Shown one piece after another: positions 1 through 7,882 of a stretch of DNA of 64,000 bases. How positions within the stretch are numbered: position 1 is the stretch's first letter; each line of letters opens with the position of its first letter. Source of the DNA: Mesorhizobium australicum WSM2073. GTDB lineage: Bacteria; Pseudomonadota; Alphaproteobacteria; Rhizobiales; Rhizobiaceae. Both the position numbers and the translations under genes were made by a program. The DNA is taken from positions 3,238,001 through 3,302,000 of the forward strand of contig NC_019973.1 in the NCBI RefSeq assembly GCF_000230995.2, read 5' to 3'. The notes under the pieces are model-generated. The model searched no databases and was not told the DNA's origin. It saw only the letters and a program-made list of their open reading frames with translations.

Positions 1-77
1 GCGTGAAGTTCGTCGCCGCCGCGGTGGAGTCGAACGCGGCTGGCGGGGCTTGGACCGCGGCCAGGTTTGCGGGATGA
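1..77 (+). CDS. C-terminal fragment of an unidentified protein
   Basis: A reading frame enters the window from the left and ends at a TGA at 75-77. Only about 24 codons are visible, rich in Ala and Gly (KFVAAAVESNAAGGAWTAAR). It is followed within a few bases by a terminator-like hairpin, which supports a real gene end. No function can be assigned from this fragment. Confidence 0.4.
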   Translation, partial: VKFVAAAVESNAAGGAWTAARFAG

Positions 78-80
78 ACA

Positions 81-114
81 GCCGACCTCCGAGGGGAGAT
101 CGGCGGCTTTTGCC
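81..114 (+). terminator. Rho-independent terminator
   Basis: An imperfect GC-rich stem (CCGACCTCC paired with GGAGATCGG, one mismatch) is followed by TTTT. It lies just after the stop of the left-edge gene and before the 3' end of the convergent Nudix gene. Confidence 0.65.
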
Positions 115-122
115 GTCGGCAA

Positions 123-587
123 CTATTCGATACCCAACTGTTCTGCCAAATCCGACAGCATAGGGCGCTGACCCTGCAGAATCTTCACCCCGGCCTCGGC
201 CAAGGTGAACCAGCCGGCCCTGTCGACCTCCGGGAATTCCTTCATCGATCCCGACCGCGGCGGCCATTCCATGGTGAAGGTGTTGCTCTTGATGGCGGTC
301 ACATCGATGTCGGCCTCGACGGACCAAGCCATGACGATCTTGCCGCCCGGTTGCCGATAGTCGCCAAGGCGAGCGAAGGGGCCTTCGACCTTCATGCCGA
401 GCTCTTCCTCGGTCTCGCGTCGTGCCGCCGCCAATTCGTCCTCGTCCTCGTCGATGAGGCCCTTCGGGATCGACCAGGCGCCATCGTCCTTCTTTGCCCA
501 GAACGGGCCGCCGGGATGAACCAGCAGCACCCCGATACCGTCATCGCTCCGGCGATAGATCAGCAGACCCGCGCTGCGTTTTGCCAT
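123..587 (-). CDS. Nudix hydrolase
   Basis: 154 aa with a complete Nudix box: Gly43, Glu49, then R57-E-T-E-E-E-L-G64, matching GX5EX7REUXEEXGU. Family members hydrolyse nucleoside diphosphates linked to another moiety, using Mg2+ bound by the box glutamates. This short form, beginning with an SAGLLIYRR strand, resembles diadenosine polyphosphate or mutT-like housecleaning enzymes, but the substrate cannot be read from sequence. It is a single gene, convergent with the unknown gene at the left edge and divergent from the membrane hydroxylase on its other side. Confidence 0.9.
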   Translation of the reverse strand: MAKRSAGLLIYRRSDDGIGVLLVHPGGPFWAKKDDGAWSIPKGLIDEDEDELAAARRETEEELGMKVEGPFARLGDYRQPGGKIVMAWSVEADIDVTAIKSNTFTMEWPPRSGSMKEFPEVDRAGWFTLAEAGVKILQGQRPMLSDLAEQLGIE

Positions 588-769
588 GTTTGCATGTCCG
601 TTTGCGGCACCGGTGCGAAGCCGGCCGATTCTGAGATCATGGCTGCCGATCTTGCACCTGAAAATTGCGACGCTATGTCAGATGCATCCGCATTGCACCT
701 CATACGCGAGTCCGGCAAACTGATAGCATCGTTTCTGGGGCGGCGTCGAAAATCAGGTGAGGCGTCCGA

Positions 770-1303
770 ATGCAGCTGGGTCTGATCGGCTACTACAGCG
801 ACTTCGTGGTCTATCCCCTGGTGATCGCCATACTGGGGGTGGCCGGACTGATCGAGGCCGGAGAAGAAAGCGCGCCGGACTGGGTCGGCACGATGCTGAT
901 CTGCCTTGGCCTGTGGACGCTGATCGAATATGTGCTGCACCGTTTCGTGCTGCACCACGTCCCCTGGATCCGGGACCTGCACGACCGTCACCATGTCGAG
1001 GAGCGCAGTCCGGTGGGCACGCCCACCTGGCTCAGCCTGGGCGTGCACGCGCTGGTGGCGTTCCTGCCCGTCTGGACGGTCTCCGACTTCGCGACCGCCA
1101 GCGCGGTGAGTTGCGGGTTGATGCTGGGCTATCTCTGGTACATCAGCGTCCACCACATGATCCACCACTGGCATCCGGCTCATCCGAGCTATCTCTACAC
1201 GCTCAAGCGCCGCCACGCGGTGCACCACCATATCGACGACAACGCCAATTTCGGCGTGACCTCGATATTCTGGGACCGGATTTTCGGCACCGCCAGGCTT
1301 TGA
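770..1303 (+). CDS. Sterol desaturase / fatty acid hydroxylase family membrane protein
   Basis: 177 aa, predicted integral membrane di-iron enzyme. Three to four hydrophobic segments carry the histidine clusters expected for the family: HRFVLHH, HDRHH, HHMIHH and HAVHHH. Family members hydroxylate or desaturate lipids with O2 and an electron donor; carotenoid, sterol and fatty-acid substrates are all known. At 177 aa it is on the short side for the family but contains the complete His set. The ATG at 770 is chosen because the preceding region (588-769) has no other in-frame start with coding character. It is monocistronic. Confidence 0.85.
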   Translation: MQLGLIGYYSDFVVYPLVIAILGVAGLIEAGEESAPDWVGTMLICLGLWTLIEYVLHRFVLHHVPWIRDLHDRHHVEERSPVGTPTWLSLGVHALVAFLPVWTVSDFATASAVSCGLMLGYLWYISVHHMIHHWHPAHPSYLYTLKRRHAVHHHIDDNANFGVTSIFWDRIFGTARL

Positions 1304-1383
1304 CGTGGGGAATCTTTCGACCAGGCGACCAACTTCATTCGTGGTCTGCCGGGCGACGGGAAACGCCCAGCCTGAAATCCATA

Positions 1384-1767
1384 TCAGGCCGAGCGATCTG
1401 GCCAGAATAGCCAGATGAGCGCGGCGGCCATCAAAACCCAAAGTCCGACAATGAATGCGAGACCGCCGCGGCTGGTCGGCCTCGATCGGCGAATGGCCTC
1501 CGCGCGAAACTCCGCCATCAGATCGGCGGGGATCAACTTCACCGCAAGCAGGATGCCAAGCGGCACGATGATCAGATCGTCCAGATATCCGAGTACGGGA
1601 ATGAAATCGGGTATCAGATCGATGGGACTGAGCGCGTAGGCGGCGACCATGCCGGCGGCAAGCTTGGCGTACCAGGGAACGCGAGGATCGCGGGCGGCCA
1701 GCCACAGGGCCATCACATCGCGCTTGATGGCTCTCGCCCATTGCTTTGCCTTGTCGAGGACAGTCAC
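1384..1767 (-). CDS. YkvA/DUF1232 family membrane protein
   Basis: 127 aa beginning at a GTG (1765-1767) preceded by an AAGAGAG ribosome-binding-like sequence. Residues 30-80 carry the DUF1232 signature: YAKLAAGMVAAYALSPIDLI followed by PDFIPVLGYLDDL. A second transmembrane helix lies near the C-terminus (LAFIVGLWVLMAAALIWLFW). DUF1232 proteins are small membrane proteins of unknown biochemical function. It lies just downstream of dinB on the same strand, about 100 bases away. Confidence 0.85.
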   Translation of the reverse strand: MTVLDKAKQWARAIKRDVMALWLAARDPRVPWYAKLAAGMVAAYALSPIDLIPDFIPVLGYLDDLIIVPLGILLAVKLIPADLMAEFRAEAIRRSRPTSRGGLAFIVGLWVLMAAALIWLFWPDRSA

Positions 1768-1864
1768 CCGGCAACTCTCTTTGGGAGGCCCCGAACATCG
1801 GCGTCTCCGCTCCTTCCCTCGATCATTGCAGCGATGTCGACGATCCGCAAACTGACTCCTCCAC

Positions 1865-3112
1865 TCAAAGCTCCTTTTCCGCCAGTTCCCTGAATGCGTC
1901 GGGCACCGAGCGGGCCGCCTCCAGCGCCACCGTACCGTAGCCGACCGCCTGTTTGCCGAAACGCTGGCGGATCTTGTCGATGGCGCGGTCGGCGCCGAAG
2001 CGCGCGAGGCCTTTTTGGCTGCCCGGGCGGCGCTTCTCGTCGGCGAGGCCGAGCGGCAGGTCGAGCTGCAGTTCGGCGCTCTCCTCCAGGTGCGAGACCG
2101 AGATCGCCAGCAGCGAGATCGTTTTCTCCCGGGGATGCTCGGCGAGCACGCCGCGCACCAAATCCCCTGCGATCTCGGCCAGCATGGCGGTCGCCGAGAT
2201 TGGCTGTTCCAGCGTGATCGAGCGCGTGACGGCGCTGAGATCGGCAAAGCGCACGCGCACGGTTACCGTGCGGCCGGGGCGGTTCTTGGCGCGCAGCCGG
2301 CTGGCGACGCGATCGGCCAGATGCAGCAGTGTCGGCACGATCACTCGCGCCACGGCCGGCTTTTGCCCGAGCGCCGATTGCGCGCCGGCCGAGTGCGCCC
2401 GGCGCTTCGTCTGCAGCTTGCGCGGATCGCGGTTCCACGACAGCGCCGCGAGCTTTTCGCCGGCCGCGGGGCCTAGCAGCCGGGTCAGGGCGCCGCTGTG
2501 GGTCCGGGCCAGCTCGCCGATGGTCTCGACGCCGATCTCGGACAAGCGCGCCCTGGTTGCCGGGCCGACGCCCCACATCAGCGAGACCGGCAAATCGTGC
2601 AGAAAGGCAAGCTCGGTGCCGGGCTCGACCACCACCAGCCCGTCTGGCTTGGCGACTTGCGAGGCGATCTTGGCCAGATGCTTGGTGCGAGCCACGCCGA
2701 TCGAGATCGGCAGGCCGAGTTCGGCCCGCACACGGCCGCGGATCGCCGTCGCGATTTCCCGCGGGGAGCCGAACAGATGCGTGCAGCCGGCGACATCAGC
2801 GAAGGCCTCGTCGATGGAGATGCGTTCGACCACCGGCGTGAAATCGTCGAGCACCTTGATCGCCGCGTCGCCCAGCCGCTGGTAGTGGCTGAAATTGCCG
2901 CCGACGAAGATCAATTGCGGGCAAAGCTCGCGCGCTTTGCGTCCAGGCATGCCGCCGCGCACGCCAAAGGCGCGCGCTTCGTAAGAGGCGGCGAGCACCA
3001 CGCCGCCGCCAACCGCGATCGGCTTGCCGCGCAGCGACGGGTCGAGCAGTTGCTCGACCGAGGCATAGAAGGCGTCGAGATCGGCATGCAGGATGGTGGC
3101 CGTCGTTTCCAT
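1865..3112 (-). CDS. dinB: DNA polymerase IV (Y family)
   Basis: 415 aa translesion polymerase. The N-terminal palm motif HADLDAFYASVEQ supplies the first catalytic Asp, and ISIDEAFADV supplies the second Asp-Glu pair. Thumb and little-finger domains follow with the usual Pol IV length. It copies damaged templates with low fidelity. The ATG at 3112 is preferred because METTATILHADLDAFY is the typical Pol IV start; a longer frame upstream begins only at TTG. A LexA-like site lies about 35 bases upstream, so SOS control is likely. Confidence 0.95.
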   Translation of the reverse strand: METTATILHADLDAFYASVEQLLDPSLRGKPIAVGGGVVLAASYEARAFGVRGGMPGRKARELCPQLIFVGGNFSHYQRLGDAAIKVLDDFTPVVERISIDEAFADVAGCTHLFGSPREIATAIRGRVRAELGLPISIGVARTKHLAKIASQVAKPDGLVVVEPGTELAFLHDLPVSLMWGVGPATRARLSEIGVETIGELARTHSGALTRLLGPAAGEKLAALSWNRDPRKLQTKRRAHSAGAQSALGQKPAVARVIVPTLLHLADRVASRLRAKNRPGRTVTVRVRFADLSAVTRSITLEQPISATAMLAEIAGDLVRGVLAEHPREKTISLLAISVSHLEESAELQLDLPLGLADEKRRPGSQKGLARFGADRAIDKIRQRFGKQAVGYGTVALEAARSVPDAFRELAEKEL

Positions 3113-3146
3113 CCTGTTCCGCTCATCCGCGATTGCTGATAGACAG

Positions 3147-3161
3147 AAACATATAGTGAAC
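3147..3161. promoter_or_regulatory. Candidate LexA (SOS) operator of dinB
   Basis: AAAC-N7-GAAC (AAACATATAGTGAAC) differs by one base from the alphaproteobacterial LexA consensus GAAC-N7-GAAC. It sits 35-49 bases upstream of the dinB start, where an operator would be expected. A second near match, GAAC-N7-GATC, begins at 3158 and overlaps it. Confidence 0.5.
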
Positions 3162-3230
3162 AAACAGAGATCGTTGTCAATTGGGTCTTTGCTGCATCGT
3201 GTCCTTTGGGCGTAACCGAGGCGCGTAAAG

Positions 3231-3260
3231 TGCCTCCTTTTCCACAGGGCGGAGGAGGCA
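3231..3260 (-). terminator. Hairpin downstream of the HxlR gene
   Basis: TGCCTCCT (3231-3238) pairs with AGGAGGCA (3253-3260) around a 14-base loop. It lies between the 3' end of the HxlR regulator and the dinB promoter and probably insulates dinB. The following U-tract is weak. Confidence 0.45.
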
Positions 3261-3270
3261 GCGCCACTTC

Positions 3271-3687
3271 CTAGACAACATGCTCCGCCCGCAGTGCCGC
3301 CTTCATCCGTTCCAGCGCCGGCTCGCCGCCGGCCGCCAGTTCGTCGGCGATGCGGGCGAGTTTGTCGTCGGATTTGCGGTGCTTGCTGCCCCAGGCGCCG
3401 AGCGTGGCTAGCACCGGCAGGAGATCGATGCCGGCTTCGGTCAGCCGATAGATCGCCTTCAGCCCATGGCTAGGGTCGTCGCTGCGGGTGAGGATGCCTT
3501 CGTCCTGCAGCGTCTGCAGCCGCTCGGCCAATGTGCGCGAGGAGATGCCTTCATCGGATTGCAGGAACTCGCGAAAATGCTTTTTGCCGGCGAAGACCAG
3601 GTCGCGGATGATGAGCAGCGTCCAGCGGTCGCCGAGCAATTCCAGCGACAGGCTGATCGGGCAGCCGGATCTTTCACGCGTCGACAT
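3271..3687 (-). CDS. HxlR-family transcriptional regulator
   Basis: 138 aa single-domain winged-helix regulator. The family opening CPISLSLELLGDRWTLLIIRD includes the conserved N-terminal Cys (residue 9) that senses electrophiles or redox state in several HxlR proteins. The recognition helix region SSRTLAERLQTLQDEGI and the wing YRLTEAG follow. It is transcribed divergently from the NmrA-like gene at 3798, separated by 110 bases, so it probably represses that gene and possibly the series behind it. Confidence 0.9.
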   Translation of the reverse strand: MSTRERSGCPISLSLELLGDRWTLLIIRDLVFAGKKHFREFLQSDEGISSRTLAERLQTLQDEGILTRSDDPSHGLKAIYRLTEAGIDLLPVLATLGAWGSKHRKSDDKLARIADELAAGGEPALERMKAALRAEHVV

Positions 3688-3797
3688 CTCTACGGTTCCA
3701 TTTTTAAATCACTTTACTATTGACATCGTTCTTTCCATCAGTCAAATGCTTCCAAAAGTAAATCGTTGGGCCGCAACTTGGCCAGCAGGAGGACGTC

Positions 3798-4676
3798 ATG
3801 AGTCAGGCCGTCGGGAAAATCAGCTCACCAAGAACCGTCGTGGTCATCGGGGCCACCAACGAGGTTGGCAAGGCAGTCGCCCGGGTCCTGACCGGGCGGG
3901 GGCATATTGTGCGCGGCGTGGCGCGCAGCCTGGGTGTCGCGCTTGACTATAGCGACGCGCTCGCCTCCGCCTTTTCCGGTGCCGACAGCGCCTATGTAAT
4001 GATTCCGTTCGACGTCACGGCGCCGGATCTTCATCGCTTCGAAGATGAAGTCAGCGAGCGGCTGGCGGCGGTGATCGCGAAGTCAGGCGTGCGCCGCGTC
4101 GTGCTGCTCAGCGGCCTCAACGCCCATCTCAGGATGGGAACTTCGCTCGGCGCCGCCTTGATGGAGGACCGGCTGGCGGCGCTCGGCCTCGACGAACTGG
4201 TGTTTTTGCGCGCCTCGTTCTTCATGGAGAACTTCGCCAAGGGCATGGGCTTTGTCCGGCAGGCCGCTTCCGGCATCTTCATGACGCCGTTCCGTGGCGA
4301 TCTGCCGATGCCGTTGATTGCTGCCAGCGATCTCGGCCAGCGCGCCGCCGCCCTGCTGGACGCTACGCGTTTTCCAAGCGAGCGGATTATCGAATTGCAT
4401 GGCGGCGGCTATTATACGTTCGAGCAGGCCACCACGATCCTGGGCAGCGCGATGGGGAGGCAGGTCACTTACAAGGCGGCTCCATTCACTGAGGCGCGCG
4501 CCGGGATGATCGCCAACGGTCTGTCACCGAGCTTTGCCGATGCGCTCGGCGAAACGGCGGCGAGTTTCAACAAGGGTGAACGCTGGGCACTTGAGGCACC
4601 GTCAATCCGCAACGCCACGCCGACCACTTTCGAGAGCTGGGCACAAGCCTTTGCCCGTTCGCAAAGCGCGGCGTGA
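3798..4676 (+). CDS. NmrA-like NAD(P)-binding protein
   Basis: 292 aa Rossmann-fold protein of the atypical SDR/NmrA group. A nucleotide-binding glycine motif (VVVIGATNEVGKAVARVL) opens the protein, followed by a VVLLSGLNAH strand and RASFFMENFAKGM, typical of NmrA/QOR2-like proteins. The active-site Tyr-Lys of classical SDRs is not evident, as usual for this group, which acts as redox sensors or quinone/azo reductases. A strong AGGAGG ribosome-binding site precedes the ATG. The gene is controlled from the divergent HxlR-gene promoter region and opens a same-direction series running to 8877. Confidence 0.85.
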   Translation: MSQAVGKISSPRTVVVIGATNEVGKAVARVLTGRGHIVRGVARSLGVALDYSDALASAFSGADSAYVMIPFDVTAPDLHRFEDEVSERLAAVIAKSGVRRVVLLSGLNAHLRMGTSLGAALMEDRLAALGLDELVFLRASFFMENFAKGMGFVRQAASGIFMTPFRGDLPMPLIAASDLGQRAAALLDATRFPSERIIELHGGGYYTFEQATTILGSAMGRQVTYKAAPFTEARAGMIANGLSPSFADALGETAASFNKGERWALEAPSIRNATPTTFESWAQAFARSQSAA

Positions 4677-4713
4677 TCCTTCCTGCCTGGAATCCGGAAA
4701 CGAGGAGAACCCC

Positions 4714-5301
4714 ATGAAAAAGCTGATCCTTCAGATGCAGATGTCGGTCGACGGCTTTGTCGGTGCCAATGAGAACCACCCCTGGCAACTTTGGGGATGG
4801 GGCGACGACATCGGCTGGGACGAGGAACTGAAGCGTGATTTCAACGCGGTGTTTGCCGGCATCGACACCATCCTGCTCAGCCGCAAGATGGCTGAGGAAG
4901 GTTACCTCACCCATTGGGGCAACGCGGCGCGGAAATATCCGGCCGATCCGTTCTATGCCTTCGCCCAGCGTATCGTCGAAGCGCGCAAGGTGGTGCCGAG
5001 CGACAGGCTCGAGACCTCGCGATGGGAGCGCACGACGGTGGTGAGCGGCGACCTGCCGCGCGAGGTCAACGCATTGAAGGCGGGTGAGGGCGGCGACATG
5101 GCCGTCTTCGGCGGGGCGGGCTTTGCGTCGGCGCTGATCGCGGCCGGGGTGGTCGACGAGTTCCAGCTGTTCGTCAATCCGGCCGTGCTGGGCGCCGGCC
5201 GCCGCATCTTCGACCAAGGCGGGTTCCGAAACCTGCTTCTGCTCGGCTCGAAGGCTTATGCCTGCGGCATGGTGGTCAGCCGCTACGCGCCAGCGGGCTG
5301 A
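4714..5301 (+). CDS. Dihydrofolate reductase family (RibD C-terminal-like) protein
   Basis: 195 aa. The start MKKLILQMQMSVDGFVGANE is the RibD_C/DHFR-like first strand, and LLSRKMAEEGYL, DMAVFGGAGFASALIAAGVV and ELFQLFVNPAVLGAGRR-type elements follow in order. These proteins bind NADPH and reduce pteridine- or pyrimidine-like substrates; the physiological substrate of stand-alone members is mostly unknown. The ATG at 4714 is preceded by GAGGAG. It follows the NmrA-like gene by 37 bases and is likely cotranscribed. A paralogue lies at 7352. Confidence 0.85.
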   Translation: MKKLILQMQMSVDGFVGANENHPWQLWGWGDDIGWDEELKRDFNAVFAGIDTILLSRKMAEEGYLTHWGNAARKYPADPFYAFAQRIVEARKVVPSDRLETSRWERTTVVSGDLPREVNALKAGEGGDMAVFGGAGFASALIAAGVVDEFQLFVNPAVLGAGRRIFDQGGFRNLLLLGSKAYACGMVVSRYAPAG

Positions 5302-5330
5302 TTACCGGCGTGCAGGCCGCACGCCGGTAA
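5302..5330. other. Perfect 12-bp hairpin between two operon genes
   Basis: TTACCGGCGTGC (5302-5313) and GCACGCCGGTAA (5319-5330) form a perfect stem around a 5-base loop directly after the reductase stop. It lacks a T-tract on either strand, so it is more likely an mRNA-stabilising or processing structure than a simple terminator. Confidence 0.6.
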
Positions 5331-5424
5331 AAAGACGTTTGGCCGGAATCCTTTGCCCGCTTCTCTTCGTCTTCAAGGTGGGTCGCCGGAAGGGCGGCCG
5401 CATCAACGCTGAATGGAGAGACAG

Positions 5425-6306
5425 ATGATCCTGGTGACAGGCGCCACCGGCCTGAACGGCAAGGCAATCGTGCGCGAGTTCGCGCGGCAGAAGCATCAAG
5501 TGAGGGCGCTGGTTCGCGATCTTAACCGGGCATCCGCGGCTGGGCTCGGCGGACTTGCCGGCGTCGAGCTGGTCGACGGCGACATGCGCCGGGCGGAGAC
5601 GCTTGGCGCGGCTCTCGATGGTGTCGATCGCGTGCTGATGATTTCGACCGCCGCGCAAGACATGGTCGAGACGCAGTGCCGTTTTATCGACGCCTGCAAG
5701 CAGGCCGGCGTCGCGCATGTGGTGAAGTTTTCCGGTGCCGAATCCAACATCGGCTATGACGCGACGAAGTTCCGCTTCACGCGCATGCATGAGGAGGTCG
5801 AGCGTTATCTCGAAGGAGCCGGCATGGCGTGGACGCATCTGCGCCCCAGCCAGTTCATGCAGGTCTATCTGCGCGACGCGCCGACCATCGCCGCCGAGGG
5901 CGCCTTCTATCTGGCGCTTGGCGGCACCGAACTGTCGCCGGTCGATGTCGAGGACATCGCCAAGGTCGCCGTCCGGCTGCTGCGCGATGGCGGCCATGAA
6001 GGCGAGAGCCTCGACATGACCGGACCCGAGGCGCTGACGATGAGCGACATCGCGGCGCGGATTTCGCAGGCGATCGGCAAGCCGGTCCGCTACGTCGACA
6101 TCAGCCCGCAGGACCGCCGGCGCAACCTGCTGGCCGCCGGCGTCCCCGCCGACTTCGCCGATGCGCTGGACGAGCAGTTGGCCGAGCGCCTGCGGCGGCC
6201 GAAATCGCGGGTGCATCTGGCCACCCACGAGATGTTCGGCGTGCGCGCAACGCCGTTCGTCGAATTCGCCCAACGCCACGCGGCAATGTTGCGGGGCGGG
6301 GCGTAG
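5425..6306 (+). CDS. NmrA-family NAD(P)-binding oxidoreductase
   Basis: 293 aa starting MILVTGATGLNGKAIVREFA, a clear TGxTGxxG dinucleotide motif. The NmrA-type middle follows (VVKFSGAESNIG, then HEEVERYLEGAGMAWTHLRP), with an EALTMSDIAARISQAIGKPV segment typical of SDRa5/NmrA proteins. Such proteins bind NAD(P)(H) and act as quinone reductases or redox sensors. The ATG at 5425 is preferred over the ATG at 5413 because GGAGAG lies 5-10 bases before it. It is the second NmrA-type gene of this series, separated from the preceding gene by a strong hairpin. Confidence 0.85.
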   Translation: MILVTGATGLNGKAIVREFARQKHQVRALVRDLNRASAAGLGGLAGVELVDGDMRRAETLGAALDGVDRVLMISTAAQDMVETQCRFIDACKQAGVAHVVKFSGAESNIGYDATKFRFTRMHEEVERYLEGAGMAWTHLRPSQFMQVYLRDAPTIAAEGAFYLALGGTELSPVDVEDIAKVAVRLLRDGGHEGESLDMTGPEALTMSDIAARISQAIGKPVRYVDISPQDRRRNLLAAGVPADFADALDEQLAERLRRPKSRVHLATHEMFGVRATPFVEFAQRHAAMLRGGA

Positions 6307-6410
6307 GCCGCCGAAAAAACGCGGGCCGGCACGTATCCTTTTTGCCTGCCCGTCCGTCTCTTGCCTGAAGGTCGCGCCGGACCGCGATCGGCCACCACGG
6401 AGAAACGGTC

Positions 6411-7349
6411 ATGGCGAGCATGCAAAGTCAGGCAAACAGGAACCACTACGCCGCGCTCGCGGCCAATGCGGGCAAGTTGACCAGCCCGCAGGCGGTCATC
6501 GACTACAACGACGTCAATTGGACGGCGCTGACCGGCGAACCGGGCGGCGTCGATTATATCGAGGTCGATGCCGGCGGCGTGCCGGCGATGTGGATCGTGC
6601 CGAAGGGCGCCGACGAGCAGCGGGTGCTGTTTTACGCGCATGGCGGCGGCTTCATCGGCGGCTCGATCTACACGCACCGCAAGCTGGTCGGTCATCTCGC
6701 CAAGGCCATCGGCTGCCGGGCGCTGCTCTACGACTATCCGCTGGCGCATCAAGCGAAGCATCCGGCCCAGATCGAGGCCGCGACATCGGCCTGGGACTGG
6801 CTCGTCGACCAAGGCTTCGACCCCAAGCGGATCGTGATCGCAGGCGACTCCTGCGGCGCGGTGCCGACCTATGGCGTCCTGCAGCGGCTGCGCGCGCAAA
6901 GGCGGCCGCTGCCGGTCGCCACGCTGATCATCTCCGGCTGGTTCGACATGGCGTTGACCGGCGCCAGCTACGAGACCAACCGCGACAAGGACCCGGCCTT
7001 CGCTAGGGAAGCCGTCGACTGGCTGGCGGCCAATTTCATCGGCGATGCCGATCGGCGCGATCCCGAAGTCAGCCCGCTCTACGCCGACCTCTCCGGCTTT
7101 CCGCCCGTCTTCCTGCAAGTCGGCGCCGACGAGACGCTGGTCGACGAAAGCCGGATGTTCGCCGAGCGGGCGAGGCAGGCGGGCGTCGAGACGCGGCTCG
7201 ACGTCTTTGACGGCATGCTCCACTCCTTCCAGATGATGGCAGGGCGGGCGCCGGAGGCCGATGACGCCATTGCCCGCTTCGCCGCCTGGGTGCGGCCGAG
7301 ACTGGGGCTGCCGGCTCCCGGTGAGAAGACCAGCGAAAAGGCGGCGTGA
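6411..7349 (+). CDS. Alpha/beta hydrolase, hormone-sensitive-lipase type
   Basis: 312 aa esterase-like protein. It carries the oxyanion motif HGGGFIGG near residue 78 and the nucleophile elbow GDSCG (normally GDSAG). The acid and His are likely in VGADETLVDES and DGMLHSFQ. It is predicted cytoplasmic and probably hydrolyses short-chain esters or lactones. Its stop codon lies 2 bases before the ATG of the next gene, so the two are translationally linked. The Ala-to-Cys change after the catalytic Ser is unusual but conservative. Confidence 0.88.
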   Translation: MASMQSQANRNHYAALAANAGKLTSPQAVIDYNDVNWTALTGEPGGVDYIEVDAGGVPAMWIVPKGADEQRVLFYAHGGGFIGGSIYTHRKLVGHLAKAIGCRALLYDYPLAHQAKHPAQIEAATSAWDWLVDQGFDPKRIVIAGDSCGAVPTYGVLQRLRAQRRPLPVATLIISGWFDMALTGASYETNRDKDPAFAREAVDWLAANFIGDADRRDPEVSPLYADLSGFPPVFLQVGADETLVDESRMFAERARQAGVETRLDVFDGMLHSFQMMAGRAPEADDAIARFAAWVRPRLGLPAPGEKTSEKAA

Positions 7350-7351
7350 GC

Positions 7352-7882
7352 ATGCGGCGGCTGATCGTGTCGAGTTTCGTCTCGCTGGATGGCGTCATCG
7401 AGGCGCCGATGACGTGGGCGTCGCCATTCTTCGTCGGAGAGAATGTGGACCATGCCTTGCGGGCGCTTTCGAACGTCGAGTTCTTCCTGCTTGGCCGCGC
7501 CACCTACGAGATGTTCTTCGCGCGCTGGCCCGGGACCAAGGGTCCGTACATGGACCGCATCAACGGCCTGAAGAAGCTGGTCGCCTCGACGACGCTGAAG
7601 ACGGTGTCGTGGAATGCCGCGCTGATCGAGGGCGACGTCGCCGAGGCGCTCGCGGCGCTGAAACGCCAGCCGGGGGGCGACATCCTGAAATATGGCGTGT
7701 CGCAGCTCGACCGCACCTTGCTTTCCACTGGGCTGGTGGACGAGTATCATCTGTCGATCGTGCCGACATGGGTCGGGCAGGGCAAGCGCGCCTTCGACGA
7801 CGTCGGGCCGATCGATCTCGAACTGGTCGACATCAACCGTTTTGCCAATGGCGTGGTGACCCTGACCTATGTGCCGCGATGA
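7352..7882 (+). CDS. Dihydrofolate reductase family (RibD C-terminal-like) protein
   Basis: 176 aa. It opens MRRLIVSSFVSLDGVIEAP and carries LLGRATYEMF and GGDILKYGVSQLDRTLLST, then a SIVPTWVGQGKRAF segment, as in YyaP/YwjB-type reductases. Such proteins are NADPH-binding with mostly unknown substrates. An alternative GTG start lies 6 bases upstream, overlapping the previous stop. Its own stop overlaps the ATG of the ECF sigma gene (ATGA), so these genes are translated as a unit. Confidence 0.87.
   Translation: MRRLIVSSFVSLDGVIEAPMTWASPFFVGENVDHALRALSNVEFFLLGRATYEMFFARWPGTKGPYMDRINGLKKLVASTTLKTVSWNAALIEGDVAEALAALKRQPGGDILKYGVSQLDRTLLSTGLVDEYHLSIVPTWVGQGKRAFDDVGPIDLELVDINRFANGVVTLTYVPR

Noticed and set aside
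560..1798. Long minus-strand open frame across the sterol desaturase gene
   Set aside because: Arg/His/Gly-rich composition without domains; it is the antisense shadow of the histidine-rich desaturase and the YkvA gene.
3700..3797. TTTACT/AGTAAA inverted pair between HxlR and NmrA-like genes as operator
   Set aside because: Arms are only 6 bases and 38 bases apart in an AT-rich stretch; too weak to list as a site.
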